Below the pieces are notes generated by a model, which did no database searches, had not been told where the DNA came from, and saw nothing but the letters and a program-made list of their open reading frames with translations. From positions 1 through 44,218 of the forward strand of contig DATIXD010000154.1 in the NCBI GenBank assembly GCA_035518875.1: a stretch of DNA of 44,218 bases, given 5' to 3'. Made by a program: the position numbers and the translations under genes. The stretch is from DATIXD01 sp035518875. GTDB taxonomy: Bacteria > Pseudomonadota > Gammaproteobacteria > Methylococcales > Methylococcaceae. This document shows positions 23,303 through 33,412 of this stretch, in pieces (position 1 is the first letter of the stretch; the number at the start of each line of letters is the position of its first letter).

Positions 23303-24427
23303 TCAAGCCACCGCCAATAAATCCTGCTCGGAATGCTGCTCAATATTCAGCGTACATTCGATCACCCCGCCCCCCAAACATTCCTCTCCCCGGTAAAACA
23401 CCACCGACTGACCAGGTGTCACCGCACGCTGGAGTTGGTCGAAGGTGACGCGGCAGCGGCCGTCTTCAAGGAGTTCGACGGTACAGGACTGGTCGGGCTG
23501 ACGATAGCGGGTTTTCGCTACACAGCGCAGGGGCGTTTCAAGCGGGTGATTGCTGACCCAATCGAGGGTCCCGGCCTCCAGGGCATCAGAGAACAGCCAG
23601 GGATGGTCGTGCCCCTGCCCGACGATCAGGATATTTCTCTCCAGATCCTTCTTCAGCACGTACCACGGCTCCTGGGCCGCGCCGTGGACTCCGCCGATGC
23701 CAAGACCCTGCCGCTGGCCGAGGGTGTAATACATCAGCCCCTCGTGGCAGCCGATGATCTCGCCTTCGGGCGTGCGGATTTCGCCCGGCCGGGCCGGCAG
23801 ATACCGCTGGAGGAATTCGCGGAAACGGCGTTCGCCGATGAAGCAAATGCCGGTACTGTCTTTCTTGCGGGCGTTATCGAATCCGGCTTTGGCGGCGATC
23901 CGGCGAACCTCGCTTTTTTCCTGATGGCCTATGGGAAACAGAGTGCGTGACAACTGGGACTGGCCCAGGGTATAGATGAAATAGCTCTGATCCTTGCCTT
24001 GATCCAGGCCTTTTAGCAACCGGTATCCGCCATCGAAAGATTCGACCCGGGCATAATGTCCGGTGGCGATGAGGTCGGCGCCCAAGTCCTGAGCGTATTC
24101 CAAAAACGCCTTGAACTTGATTTCCTTGTTGCACAGGATATCGGGGTTGGGCGTCCGGCCCGCCGCGTATTCGGCGAGAAAAATTTCGAACACGTAGTCC
24201 CAGTACTCGGATGCGAAGTTCACCGTACCGAGTGGGATGTCCAGCCGGTCGCACACTTTTTGCGCATCGGCCAAATCGGCCAGGGCGGTACAGTATTCGG
24301 TGCCGTCGTCTTCATCCCAGTTCTTCATGAACAGACCCGAAACCTCGTAGCCCTGCTCCAACAGCGTCAGTGCTGCGACGGAAGAATCGACCCCGCCCGA
24401 CATGCCGACAACAACTTTCTTGCTCAT
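23303..24427 (-). CDS. mnmA: tRNA 2-thiouridylase MnmA
   Basis: The 374-residue enzyme makes 2-thiouridine at position 34 of Lys, Glu and Gln tRNAs. The PP-loop GMSGGVDSSVAALTLLEQGY is at the N terminus, then the catalytic pair of cysteines in NPDILCNKEIKF and STGICFIGERRF, with GHYARVE and YTLGQRQGLGIGG between and after. It starts 9 bases downstream of the Nudix gene on the same strand, a pairing seen elsewhere in gammaproteobacteria. Confidence 0.96.
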   Translation of the reverse strand: MSKKVVVGMSGGVDSSVAALTLLEQGYEVSGLFMKNWDEDDGTEYCTALADLADAQKVCDRLDIPLGTVNFASEYWDYVFEIFLAEYAAGRTPNPDILCNKEIKFKAFLEYAQDLGADLIATGHYARVESFDGGYRLLKGLDQGKDQSYFIYTLGQSQLSRTLFPIGHQEKSEVRRIAAKAGFDNARKKDSTGICFIGERRFREFLQRYLPARPGEIRTPEGEIIGCHEGLMYYTLGQRQGLGIGGVHGAAQEPWYVLKKDLERNILIVGQGHDHPWLFSDALEAGTLDWVSNHPLETPLRCVAKTRYRQPDQSCTVELLEDGRCRVTFDQLQRAVTPGQSVVFYRGEECLGGGVIECTLNIEQHSEQDLLAVA

Positions 24428-24435
24428 ATCACGAT

Positions 24436-24915
24436 TTAGCTCAACAGGGATTTCAGGACGGTGAGCGGATAGCGTTCTCCGGCCAGATAATCATCGATCG
24501 TTCTGAGCACCATCGGACTGCGCAAACGCTCGGCTTGTGCTGCAAGTTCGTCCCGGGACAACCACAGCGCCCGCTCGATGCCCTCATCCAGTGGACTCTC
24601 GGGGTCATGCTCGTCGACGGCGCCGGCAAAACTGACGCGCACGTAGCTGCTTTGGCCCCCGGGATGCTTCCACAGGTAAACGCCAACCAGAAGTTCCGGG
24701 GTGAAACGCCAGGCGGTTTCCTCGAAGGCCTCGCGACTGACGGCCTCCAGCAGGGTTTCGCCGTGTTCCACATGCCCCGCGGGTTGGTTAATCACCAGAG
24801 CGCCGGTAGCCGTGCGTTCCTCTACCACCAGGAACCGCCCGTTTCGCTCTGCAATGGCCGCTACCGTGAGGCGAGGCCTGGCGCCCGTGAAACTCTGGAC
24901 TTGATCGTTAGCCAT
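24436..24915 (-). CDS. nudJ: Nudix hydrolase (NudJ-like phosphatase)
   Basis: The 159-residue protein has the Nudix box (GHVEHGETLLEAVSREAFEE, ending ETAW), which binds the metal for hydrolysis of nucleoside di- and triphosphates. NudJ in E. coli is a thiamine pyrophosphate and nucleotide phosphatase beside mnmA, which is the same arrangement. The open frame reaches 25059 but would overlap the divergent gene; the ATG at 24915 gives the normal family length. Confidence 0.85.
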   Translation of the reverse strand: MANDQVQSFTGARPRLTVAAIAERNGRFLVVEERTATGALVINQPAGHVEHGETLLEAVSREAFEETAWRFTPELLVGVYLWKHPGGQSSYVRVSFAGAVDEHDPESPLDEGIERALWLSRDELAAQAERLRSPMVLRTIDDYLAGERYPLTVLKSLLS

Positions 24916-25021
24916 GGGATATGGATTGTTTCGAAAATGGTGTTGTTTATTCGGGCGCGCTATCCAAGAATATGATTCGGGCCGCGTCCACCCCGCGCCG
25001 TACGAACCTGGAGCCGCGTCA

Positions 25022-25774
25022 ATGCCGTCGAACCTTAGCAACATGGGCCTTTCCGTCAAATTGTTATTTTCCGGTTATTTGATGGTCATCGCAATCGGCT
25101 ACGGCATGGCCCTGGTTCAGATCCTGTTCACCCATGGGCTGGCAGACGGCAAATTCGGCCTGTCGATCGAGGATATTGTCTACAGCTATTACGGCAACCG
25201 CTCCGGTTCGCCGCTGGAAAGCAAGCTGAACGGCTCCATGAAAGCCAACGCCCCGGACGAGGATCGCTTCAAAATCATCCAGTGGGTGCGTGATGGGGCC
25301 GGCAAGAAGCAATACGAGGTCGAAATCAAGCCGATCACCGAAAAGCACTGCATAAGTTGTCACAACGCCGAAGCAGGCGGGTTGCCCGATTTCAGCAAGT
25401 TCGAAAACCTGCATCAGTATACGAAATCCGACGAAGGAGCGACCTTCGCCTCCTTAACCCGAGTCTCGCATATCCATTTGTTCGGCATCGCCTTCATTTT
25501 CATGTTCGTCGGCGGCATTTTCGCCCTGTCTTCGGGGGTTCCGCTCAAGCTGAAATGTGCGGCGATCATCATGCCTTACATTTTTCTGCTGCTGGATATC
25601 ACGTCCTGGTGGCTAACCAAGCTCAACTCTCATTTCGCCTTGCTCGTAATCCTGGGCGGCGGTGGCTTGGCCATGGCCTTCGTATTCATGTGGGTCGTAT
25701 CCATGTACGAAATGTGGGTCTTACCCGGAAAACTATCGTTCCCGGACCGGCGTGATGCATTGCGGCGCGGCTGA
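25022..25774 (+). CDS. Membrane protein with one periplasmic haem c motif
   Basis: The 250-residue protein has a first membrane helix (about 12-40), a soluble segment of about 100 residues, then three or four more hydrophobic stretches (about 150-235). The soluble part contains CISCH (near residue 116), the covalent haem c attachment motif, within the sentence KPITEKHCISCHNAEAGG. The architecture suggests an inner-membrane electron-transfer protein with an external haem domain. GGAG lies about 9 bases before the ATG. I do not recognise a named family, and its neighbours (Nudix gene divergent, clpS downstream) do not explain it. Confidence 0.65.
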   Translation: MPSNLSNMGLSVKLLFSGYLMVIAIGYGMALVQILFTHGLADGKFGLSIEDIVYSYYGNRSGSPLESKLNGSMKANAPDEDRFKIIQWVRDGAGKKQYEVEIKPITEKHCISCHNAEAGGLPDFSKFENLHQYTKSDEGATFASLTRVSHIHLFGIAFIFMFVGGIFALSSGVPLKLKCAAIIMPYIFLLLDITSWWLTKLNSHFALLVILGGGGLAMAFVFMWVVSMYEMWVLPGKLSFPDRRDALRRG

Positions 25775-25872
25775 CACGTCCTGCCAAGACTGGCATCGGT
25801 TTCTCATTCCGGTCAACCGGACAAGGGCACTTCTGCTTTCCAAAACGGGTCTAACATATCAGAATAGGCAAA

Positions 25873-25881
25873 TGCTATATT
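25873..25881 (+). promoter_or_regulatory. Candidate extended -10 promoter of clpS-clpA
   Basis: TG at 25873-25874, one base, then TATATT at 25876-25881 make an extended -10 element 39 bases before the clpS ATG. No -35 box is obvious, which such promoters can tolerate. Confidence 0.4.
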
Positions 25882-25920
25882 AGGATCCGTACAACGATTG
25901 AAGGTTGACGAGGTCTTTTG

Positions 25921-26241
25921 ATGCCCCAGAATCCTGATCGCCAACTCAACGATGAGCTTGCTATCCAGGAAGCGCAGCCGAAACTGAAACGGCCGCCTCT
26001 CTATAAAGTGATTTTGCTGAACGACGATTTTACCCCGATGGACTTCGTCGTGTTGGTGTTGAAAAATTTTTTCGGCATGAGCGAGGAACAGGCCACTCAG
26101 GTGATGCTTCATGTCCACACGCGCGGAATTGGAATCTGCGGCGTCTTCTCCAAGGATGTGGCAGAGACCAAGGTCAGGCTGGTCAACGATTATTCCCGCA
26201 AGCATCAGCACCCCCTTTTATGCACGATGGAAGAAGCCTAG
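25921..26241 (+). CDS. clpS: ClpS adaptor of the ClpAP protease
   Basis: The 106-residue adaptor recognises N-degron substrates and hands them to ClpA. YKVILLNDDFTPMDFVV carries the Asn-Asp-Asp motif that binds the N-terminal amino group, and MLHVHTRGIGICGVFSKDVAETK forms the rest of the core. The ATG at 25921 replaces an in-frame TTG one codon earlier. clpA starts 13 bases later. Confidence 0.95.
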   Translation: MPQNPDRQLNDELAIQEAQPKLKRPPLYKVILLNDDFTPMDFVVLVLKNFFGMSEEQATQVMLHVHTRGIGICGVFSKDVAETKVRLVNDYSRKHQHPLLCTMEEA

Positions 26242-26254
26242 GCGGATCGATCCC

Positions 26255-28528
26255 ATGTTAAGTAAAGAACTTGAATCCTCGTTGAACGCCGCCTTCCGGA
26301 AGGCGTATGAAAAACGGCACGAATTCATCACCGTCGAACATCTGCTGCTGGCGATACTCGACAATGCCACCGCGGTAGAAGTATTGCGCGCCTGCGACTG
26401 CAACATCGAACTGTTGCGCAAAGAACTGGAAGAGTTTCTAGACGAGACCACCCCGCTCATCCCGCCCGGCGTCAAACGGGAGACACAGCCGACCCTCGGC
26501 TTTCAGCGCGTTCTGCAACGGGCGGCCTTCCATGTGCAATCTTCCGGAAACAAGGAAGTGACCGGTGCCAACATCCTCGTCGCCATTTTCAGCGAACAGG
26601 ATTCGCAAGCCGTTTACCTGCTCAACAAGCAGGACATCACCCGTTTGGATATCGTCAATTTCATTTCCCACGGCATTTCCAAAATGCGCGACGACGTCGA
26701 CGGATCCGCCCGTAGTCCTGCGACGGAAAACGAAGAGGGTGAAGCCAACGGGGCCGCCAATCCGCTGGAAAAATTCGCCACCAATCTCAACGAACAAGCA
26801 CGCCGGGGCAAGATCGATCCGCTGATTGGCCGCAAGGACGAGATTGAGCGGACCATCCAGGTCTTGTGCCGCCGCCGCAAAAACAACCCTCTGCTGGTGG
26901 GCGAGGCCGGCGTGGGCAAGACAGCGATCGCCGAGGGCTTGGCGAAAAAAATCGTCGAGGGGGACGTCCCGGAAATCCTGCGCGGCAGCGTCATTTACGC
27001 CCTGGACCTGGGAGCGCTGGTGGCCGGAACCAAATACCGCGGCGACTTCGAAAAGCGCCTGAAAGGACTTCTGGCACAGCTGAAAAAGGAGTCCAAATCA
27101 ATCCTCTTCATCGACGAAATCCACACCATCATCGGCGCGGGCTCGGCTTCCGGCGGCGTCATGGACGCCTCCAACTTGATCAAACCGGTGCTGGCCTCCG
27201 GCGATCTGCGTTGTATAGGCTCCACCACCTATCAGGAATATCGCGGCATCTTTGAGAAAGACCGTGCGCTGGCGCGCCGCTTCCAGAAAATCGACATTCA
27301 CGAGCCCAGCGTCGAGGAAACCTATCACATTCTGAAAGGCCTCAAATCCCGCTTCGAGCAGCATCATGAAGTGAAATACTCGTTGGCGTCCCTGCGGACG
27401 GCAGCGGAACTGTCGGACCGCTACATCAATGACCGCCACTTGCCCGACAAGGCCATCGACGTAATCGACGAGGCCGGCGCCTGCCAGCGCCTGCTGCCCA
27501 TTTCTCGCCGCAAGAAAATGATCGGTACGGTGGAAATCGAGGACATCGTCGCCAAGATCGCGCGCATTCCGCCAAAGACGATCTCGACCAACGACAAGGA
27601 TAAGCTCAAGGATCTGGAGAAGAACCTGAAAATGCTGGTTTTCGGTCAGGACGAAGCAATTGCGGTCCTATCTTCGGCCATCAAACTGTCCCGTGCCGGG
27701 CTTCGGGAAATGCAAAAGCCGATCGGCTCTTTCCTGTTTGCGGGCCCGACCGGCGTCGGCAAAACCGAAGTCAGCCGTCAACTGGCCAAGGTTCTGGGCA
27801 TTGAACTGATCCGCTTCGACATGTCGGAATATATGGAGCGCCACACGGTGTCCCGCCTGATCGGGGCACCGCCGGGGTATGTCGGCTTCGACCAGGGCGG
27901 TCTGCTCACCGAGGCGGTCAGCAAACTACCCCATGCCGTTCTGCTGCTGGATGAAATCGAAAAGGCGCATCCGGACGTGTTCAACCTGCTGCTGCAAGTC
28001 ATGGATCACGGCACCCTCACGGACAACAACGGCCGCAAGGCCGATTTCCGCAACATTGTCCTGATCATGACCACCAACGCCGGGGCTGCGGACAGTGATC
28101 GACCATCGATCGGCTTCACCCCGCAAGACCACTCCACCGACAGCCTCAAAGCGATCGAACGGCTGTTCGCCCCCGAATTCCGCAATCGCCTGGACGGGAT
28201 CATCCAGTTCAAACCTCTGGACATCGAAATCGTCAGGCAGGTGGTGGACAAATTCATTTTCGAACTGGAATCGCAACTCGCGGAGAAACGCGTTTCGCTG
28301 GCGCTGGAACCCGACGCGCGGGAATGGTTGGCGCAGCACGGCTGCAACCCTAAAATGGGCGCGAGGCCGATGGCCCGGGTAATTCAGGAAAACATCAAAA
28401 AGCCGCTGGCCGAGGAAATCCTCTTCGGCAAATTAGCCGACGGCGGCATGGTGAGAATCAGTGTGGAAGACGACAAACTGGCGTTCGCAATCATGAGTCT
28501 GCGGGAACAGACGCCGGAGACGGCCTGA
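26255..28528 (+). CDS. clpA: ClpA, ATPase subunit of ClpAP
   Basis: The 757-residue unfoldase has an N-terminal Clp_N double repeat (1-150), then an AAA+ module with GEAGVGKTAIAEGLA and LFIDEIHTIIGAG, and a second AAA+ module with GPTGVGKTEVSRQLA, LLLDEIEKAHPDVFNLLLQ and the D2 sensor region GCNPKMGARPMARVIQ. The ATG at 26255 marks the family's usual start; the frame is open further upstream inside clpS. It ends only 7 bases from the end of the opposing infA gene, with no room for a terminator pair. Confidence 0.96.
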   Translation: MLSKELESSLNAAFRKAYEKRHEFITVEHLLLAILDNATAVEVLRACDCNIELLRKELEEFLDETTPLIPPGVKRETQPTLGFQRVLQRAAFHVQSSGNKEVTGANILVAIFSEQDSQAVYLLNKQDITRLDIVNFISHGISKMRDDVDGSARSPATENEEGEANGAANPLEKFATNLNEQARRGKIDPLIGRKDEIERTIQVLCRRRKNNPLLVGEAGVGKTAIAEGLAKKIVEGDVPEILRGSVIYALDLGALVAGTKYRGDFEKRLKGLLAQLKKESKSILFIDEIHTIIGAGSASGGVMDASNLIKPVLASGDLRCIGSTTYQEYRGIFEKDRALARRFQKIDIHEPSVEETYHILKGLKSRFEQHHEVKYSLASLRTAAELSDRYINDRHLPDKAIDVIDEAGACQRLLPISRRKKMIGTVEIEDIVAKIARIPPKTISTNDKDKLKDLEKNLKMLVFGQDEAIAVLSSAIKLSRAGLREMQKPIGSFLFAGPTGVGKTEVSRQLAKVLGIELIRFDMSEYMERHTVSRLIGAPPGYVGFDQGGLLTEAVSKLPHAVLLLDEIEKAHPDVFNLLLQVMDHGTLTDNNGRKADFRNIVLIMTTNAGAADSDRPSIGFTPQDHSTDSLKAIERLFAPEFRNRLDGIIQFKPLDIEIVRQVVDKFIFELESQLAEKRVSLALEPDAREWLAQHGCNPKMGARPMARVIQENIKKPLAEEILFGKLADGGMVRISVEDDKLAFAIMSLREQTPETA

Positions 28529-28535
28529 GTCGATT

Positions 28536-28754
28536 TTAACGCTGACGGAACGTGATTCGGCCCTTGGTCAGATCGTAAGGTGTCATCTCAACCTTCACGC
28601 GATCGCCGGTGAGTATGCGGATATAATGCTTGCGCATCTTGCCGGAAATGTGCGCAGTGATGATGTGTCCGTTGTCCAGTTGCACGCGAAACATCGTATT
28701 GGGCAATGTTTCGATCACTTTGCCTTCCATCTCGATTTGATCTTCTTTAGACAT
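28536..28754 (-). CDS. infA: Translation initiation factor IF-1
   Basis: The 72-residue S1-fold protein matches IF-1 almost throughout: MSKEDQIEMEGKVIETLPNT at the start, FRVQLDNGHIITAHISGKMR in the middle, and the DLTKGRITFRQR ending. The ATG at 28754 gives exactly the usual length. In many gammaproteobacteria infA lies between clpA and the N-degron transferase genes, as it does here. Confidence 0.97.
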   Translation of the reverse strand: MSKEDQIEMEGKVIETLPNTMFRVQLDNGHIITAHISGKMRKHYIRILTGDRVKVEMTPYDLTKGRITFRQR

Positions 28755-28831
28755 ATACTCCGTCTCGATATCATTCAACAAACGACGCCTACCGCTTTGG
28801 CGAAACATTAAAAAGCCGCAACTTTACCATA

Positions 28832-29551
28832 TCAAGGTCGAATCTTCTCGCCTTTTTCAAAGCCTCGCCACTGTCCCCCGATGAACGCCTCCAAGGGCCG
28901 ATATTGATCTTTGTAAGCCATTTTCCTGCATCCCTCGATCCAGAAACCCAGATATAGCCAATTTAAACCCAAACGCCGGGCCTCCTCGATCTGCCACAAA
29001 ACCGCGTGAACACCTAGGCTTCGTTCTGCGAAATCGGGATGAAAAAAGGTGTAGACAGCAGACAAGGCATCCTGAAGATAGTCCATGACCGCCACGGCCA
29101 ACAGCATATCCCCTGTGCGGAACTCGACAAACGAGGTCTGAGCCCACGTGGCCGAGAGGAAGTCGATGTATTCATCCCGACTAGACGAAGCCATGCCGCC
29201 TTGCGCATGCCGGGCTTTAAGATAACGTGCAAACAGCTTGTAGTGCTCTTCTTCGAAAGCCGCTGGCTTGAGGCTCACGGCCAAATCGGCATTTCTCCTG
29301 AGAACGCGGGTTTGCGAACGATTCGGGACAAACCGCGCCACGGGAACGCGCACCGGTACGCAGGCCGAACAATTCGAGCAATAGGGACGATAAACCAAAT
29401 CGCCACTGCGGCGGAAACCCCGCTGTGCCAAAGCTGAATAAAGCGTACCGCTCATCCTCGTCTCGGGGCCGATATAAGCGGTCCGCGCCTGCTGTCCCGG
29501 AAGGTAGCCGCAATCATGCTCATGTCCGAGATAGAGCGGAATCTTTCTCAT
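28832..29551 (-). CDS. bpt: Aspartate/glutamate leucyltransferase (Bpt)
   Basis: The 239-residue enzyme (formerly annotated as ATE-like arginyltransferase) attaches leucine to proteins with N-terminal aspartate or glutamate. The conserved cysteine-rich N terminus is visible, with HDCGYLPGQQARTAYIGPE, and the pair RPYCSNCSACVPVRVPV, then VLWQIEEARRLGLNWLYLGFW near the C terminus. Its ATG overlaps the aat stop, so the two transferases are co-translated. The product of Bpt and Aat is recognised by ClpS, which is encoded about 2.6 kb away. Confidence 0.93.
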   Translation of the reverse strand: MRKIPLYLGHEHDCGYLPGQQARTAYIGPETRMSGTLYSALAQRGFRRSGDLVYRPYCSNCSACVPVRVPVARFVPNRSQTRVLRRNADLAVSLKPAAFEEEHYKLFARYLKARHAQGGMASSSRDEYIDFLSATWAQTSFVEFRTGDMLLAVAVMDYLQDALSAVYTFFHPDFAERSLGVHAVLWQIEEARRLGLNWLYLGFWIEGCRKMAYKDQYRPLEAFIGGQWRGFEKGEKIRP

Positions 29552-30252
29552 CCGCCTGCATCCTCCCTTTGCCAAGCTGACAGCGCGGCCGGCTGGCAAC
29601 AATAGTCATCCAAAAGACGAACGAATTCAGCCCTGGGAATCTCGGTCGCCCCTAGACTCGCCAGATGATCGGTGTAAACCTGGCAGTCGATGAGTCTATA
29701 ACCCCATTGTTTCAGACATTCGACCGCAAACGCGAACGCCGCCTTGGAGGCATCGCTGACGCGATGGAACATGGATTCGCCGAAAAATACCCGCCCGATC
29801 GCTACGCCATACAAGCCGCCGACGAGTCGCCCGCCTCGCCAGGCCTCGAACGAATGGGCGAAGCCCAGCCGGTGAAACTGTAGATACGCCCGCTTCATTT
29901 CCGGCATGATCCAGGTTCCCGTTGCGTAGGCCCTAGGCTCGGCGCAGGCCTCCACGACCTCGGCGAAACGGGTGTCGAAACTGAAGTTGAATTCCCCTCG
30001 TCGCAAAGTCTTACTTAGACTCCGCGACACCTTCAGGGCCTCCGGAAACAGGATCAGACGAGGATCGGGCGACCACCACAAAATTGGCTCACCCTCACCG
30101 TACCAAGGAAAGATGCCCCGACGATAAGCGCTCTCCAGTCTCTGTGGCGATAGGCAACCACCCACGGCCAAAAGCCCGTTAGGCTCGATCAGTGCCTCGC
30201 CCACATCCGGAAACGGCTGATTGCGTTCACGAGGATCGAGAATGGTCAACAT
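29548..30252 (-). CDS. aat: Leucyl/phenylalanyl-tRNA-protein transferase
   Basis: The 234-residue enzyme adds Leu or Phe to proteins beginning with Arg or Lys and so marks them for ClpS-ClpAP. Family signatures include GLLAVGGCLSPQRLESAYRRGIFPWY, PRLILFPEALKVSRSLSKTL and GVAIGRVFFGESMFHRV. An ATG at 30252 is preferred to the TTG two codons before it. Divergent from ettA. Confidence 0.95.
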   Translation of the reverse strand: MLTILDPRERNQPFPDVGEALIEPNGLLAVGGCLSPQRLESAYRRGIFPWYGEGEPILWWSPDPRLILFPEALKVSRSLSKTLRRGEFNFSFDTRFAEVVEACAEPRAYATGTWIMPEMKRAYLQFHRLGFAHSFEAWRGGRLVGGLYGVAIGRVFFGESMFHRVSDASKAAFAFAVECLKQWGYRLIDCQVYTDHLASLGATEIPRAEFVRLLDDYCCQPAALSAWQREDAGG

Positions 30253-30380
30253 CGACAAGTCCTTGCGCGGATGAACTCACATTGCGCCGCATAGCTTTGC
30301 GGATCCGGGCTTGTGGTCGGAGCCAACAAAACGCACCCGCTCAGCCGAGCGGCCGCGGCCGTGCTTAGTCGGCGGGATCA

Positions 30381-30389
30381 TGGGATAAT
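30381..30389 (+). promoter_or_regulatory. Candidate extended -10 promoter of ettA
   Basis: TG at 30381-30382 followed after one base by GATAAT (30384-30389) lies 31 bases before the ettA ATG in the 168-base divergent gap to aat. A good -35 box is not evident. Confidence 0.35.
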
Positions 30390-30420
30390 AACGATTTTAA
30401 GAAACCAACCGATATCGGCG

Positions 30421-32088
<1,668 letters not shown>

Positions 32089-32205
32089 AAACGTCTGAAG
32101 GCTTAACGAGCGGGCGTCAAACGGGGGAGGCGAAGCAGATGCAGTCCTTCTGGAGACTAGGCAGATTTGATCCGTCTCTCCGGTTCTTCGCTCGCCAGAA
32201 CGGAA

Positions 32206-32502
32206 TCAATTTTCGCGCTGCTGCGTCCACGGGGGGTGAAAGTCCCGTTTCATGCCGCTTTCGAACATAATCAGCAGCCAACGGTCAGTGGGAACGTCGT
32301 GGCGGAGGATATAAATCCCTTGATCGTCGCCCCGAACCTTGAAGTACCGGTGATCCGGTGCGAGCCAGCGATCGATGATTTCCAGCACGTCGATTTTCCT
32401 TTCGCCCAGGAAAAAACGTTGCGGCGATTCTTCGCCGCGGTAACCGGCGTAGCATGACACGCGAACGCCGAATTGATCTTCATTCATTTCTTCCGGATGC
32501 AT
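32206..32502 (-). CDS. Conserved-looking hypothetical protein (about 98 residues)
   Basis: This protein has no name I can assign. The core reads GYRGEESPQRFFLGERKIDV, EIIDRWLAPDHRYFKVRGDD and GIYILRHDVPTDRWLLIMF, a small alpha-beta pattern that I associate with uncharacterised gammaproteobacterial proteins. The start is uncertain: ATGs occur at 32502 and 32487, and the frame is open to 32589. It lies downstream of nth on the same strand and may be co-transcribed with it. Confidence 0.65.
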   Translation of the reverse strand: MHPEEMNEDQFGVRVSCYAGYRGEESPQRFFLGERKIDVLEIIDRWLAPDHRYFKVRGDDQGIYILRHDVPTDRWLLIMFESGMKRDFHPPWTQQREN

Positions 32503-32575
32503 CGTCTTTCGATAGTTGGTATTAACATGCACGTATCGTAACCGATAGGTGAAAATTTCGGCATCACGCGCGCTG

Positions 32576-33214
32576 TTAACCCGACCCACCGAGGTAACGG
32601 CGCTTATCCGGCCATTGGCAACGATCGAACAACACGCAGATGCCGCAGCGGGGCCTGCGCGCCGTACATATTTCCCGCCCGTGCAAAATCATGGCGTTGG
32701 TGAAAGCGGTCCACTGAACTCGCGGCACTTTTCCCATCAGCGCGGCCTCGGCTTTGTCCGCGTCGTGAATGCTCACGAGCCCCAGCCGGTTGCTGACCCG
32801 CAGAACGTGCGTGTCCACGGCGATGGTCTGTTGGCCGAAGGCATTGCCCAGCACCATGTTTGCGGTTTTCCGTCCCACGCCCGGCAGTTGGTGCAGTTGC
32901 TCCATGCTCGCCGGCACCCTCCCGCCGAAATCCGCCTCCAATTTCCGGCAGCAGGCCTTGAGCATTCTCGCCTTGTTCTTGTAAAACCCGGTGGGGCGAA
33001 TTTCCTGCTCCAGCGTCTCAAGATCGGCGTTGGCATAATCTTCTGCCGTCTTGTACTTTTCGAACAACTTCGCTGTCACTGCGTTGACACGCGCATCGGT
33101 GCATTGTGCGGACAACATGGTCGCAACCAATAGTTCCAGCGGATTGGAAAAGCGGAGCGCCAAATGCGGATCATGGTTGTGATCCAAAAGCGCGGCAGTT
33201 ATTTCGTTACCCAT
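32576..33214 (-). CDS. nth: Endonuclease III
   Basis: The 212-residue DNA glycosylase/AP lyase removes oxidised pyrimidines. It has LLVATMLSAQCTDARVN, the helix-hairpin-helix LHQLPGVGRKTANMVLG with the catalytic lysine, VDTHVLRVSNRLGL with the catalytic aspartate, and a C-terminal 4Fe-4S set (CTARRPRCGICVLFDRC). The start is at the first ATG of the open frame and length is normal. The other strand 200 bases away encodes the CapA-like protein. Confidence 0.95.
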   Translation of the reverse strand: MGNEITAALLDHNHDPHLALRFSNPLELLVATMLSAQCTDARVNAVTAKLFEKYKTAEDYANADLETLEQEIRPTGFYKNKARMLKACCRKLEADFGGRVPASMEQLHQLPGVGRKTANMVLGNAFGQQTIAVDTHVLRVSNRLGLVSIHDADKAEAALMGKVPRVQWTAFTNAMILHGREICTARRPRCGICVLFDRCQWPDKRRYLGGSG

Positions 33215-33412
33215 GTTACGCCCGTATTGGAACTTGATAGGAACCCGCCAGGAGTCGCGCCAGATGACTCTGAGGTGACTACTCGCTCATTGGCGGCGGC
33301 AAACGATGCACCGCCTACCGATTCACCCCAACAAAAAGACCCATCGCTTTACGAAGTGCACGCAGATGGGACACTATGTCTCTTTTTTGAGGTCTGCGAT
33401 CCGCCCCCGGCG

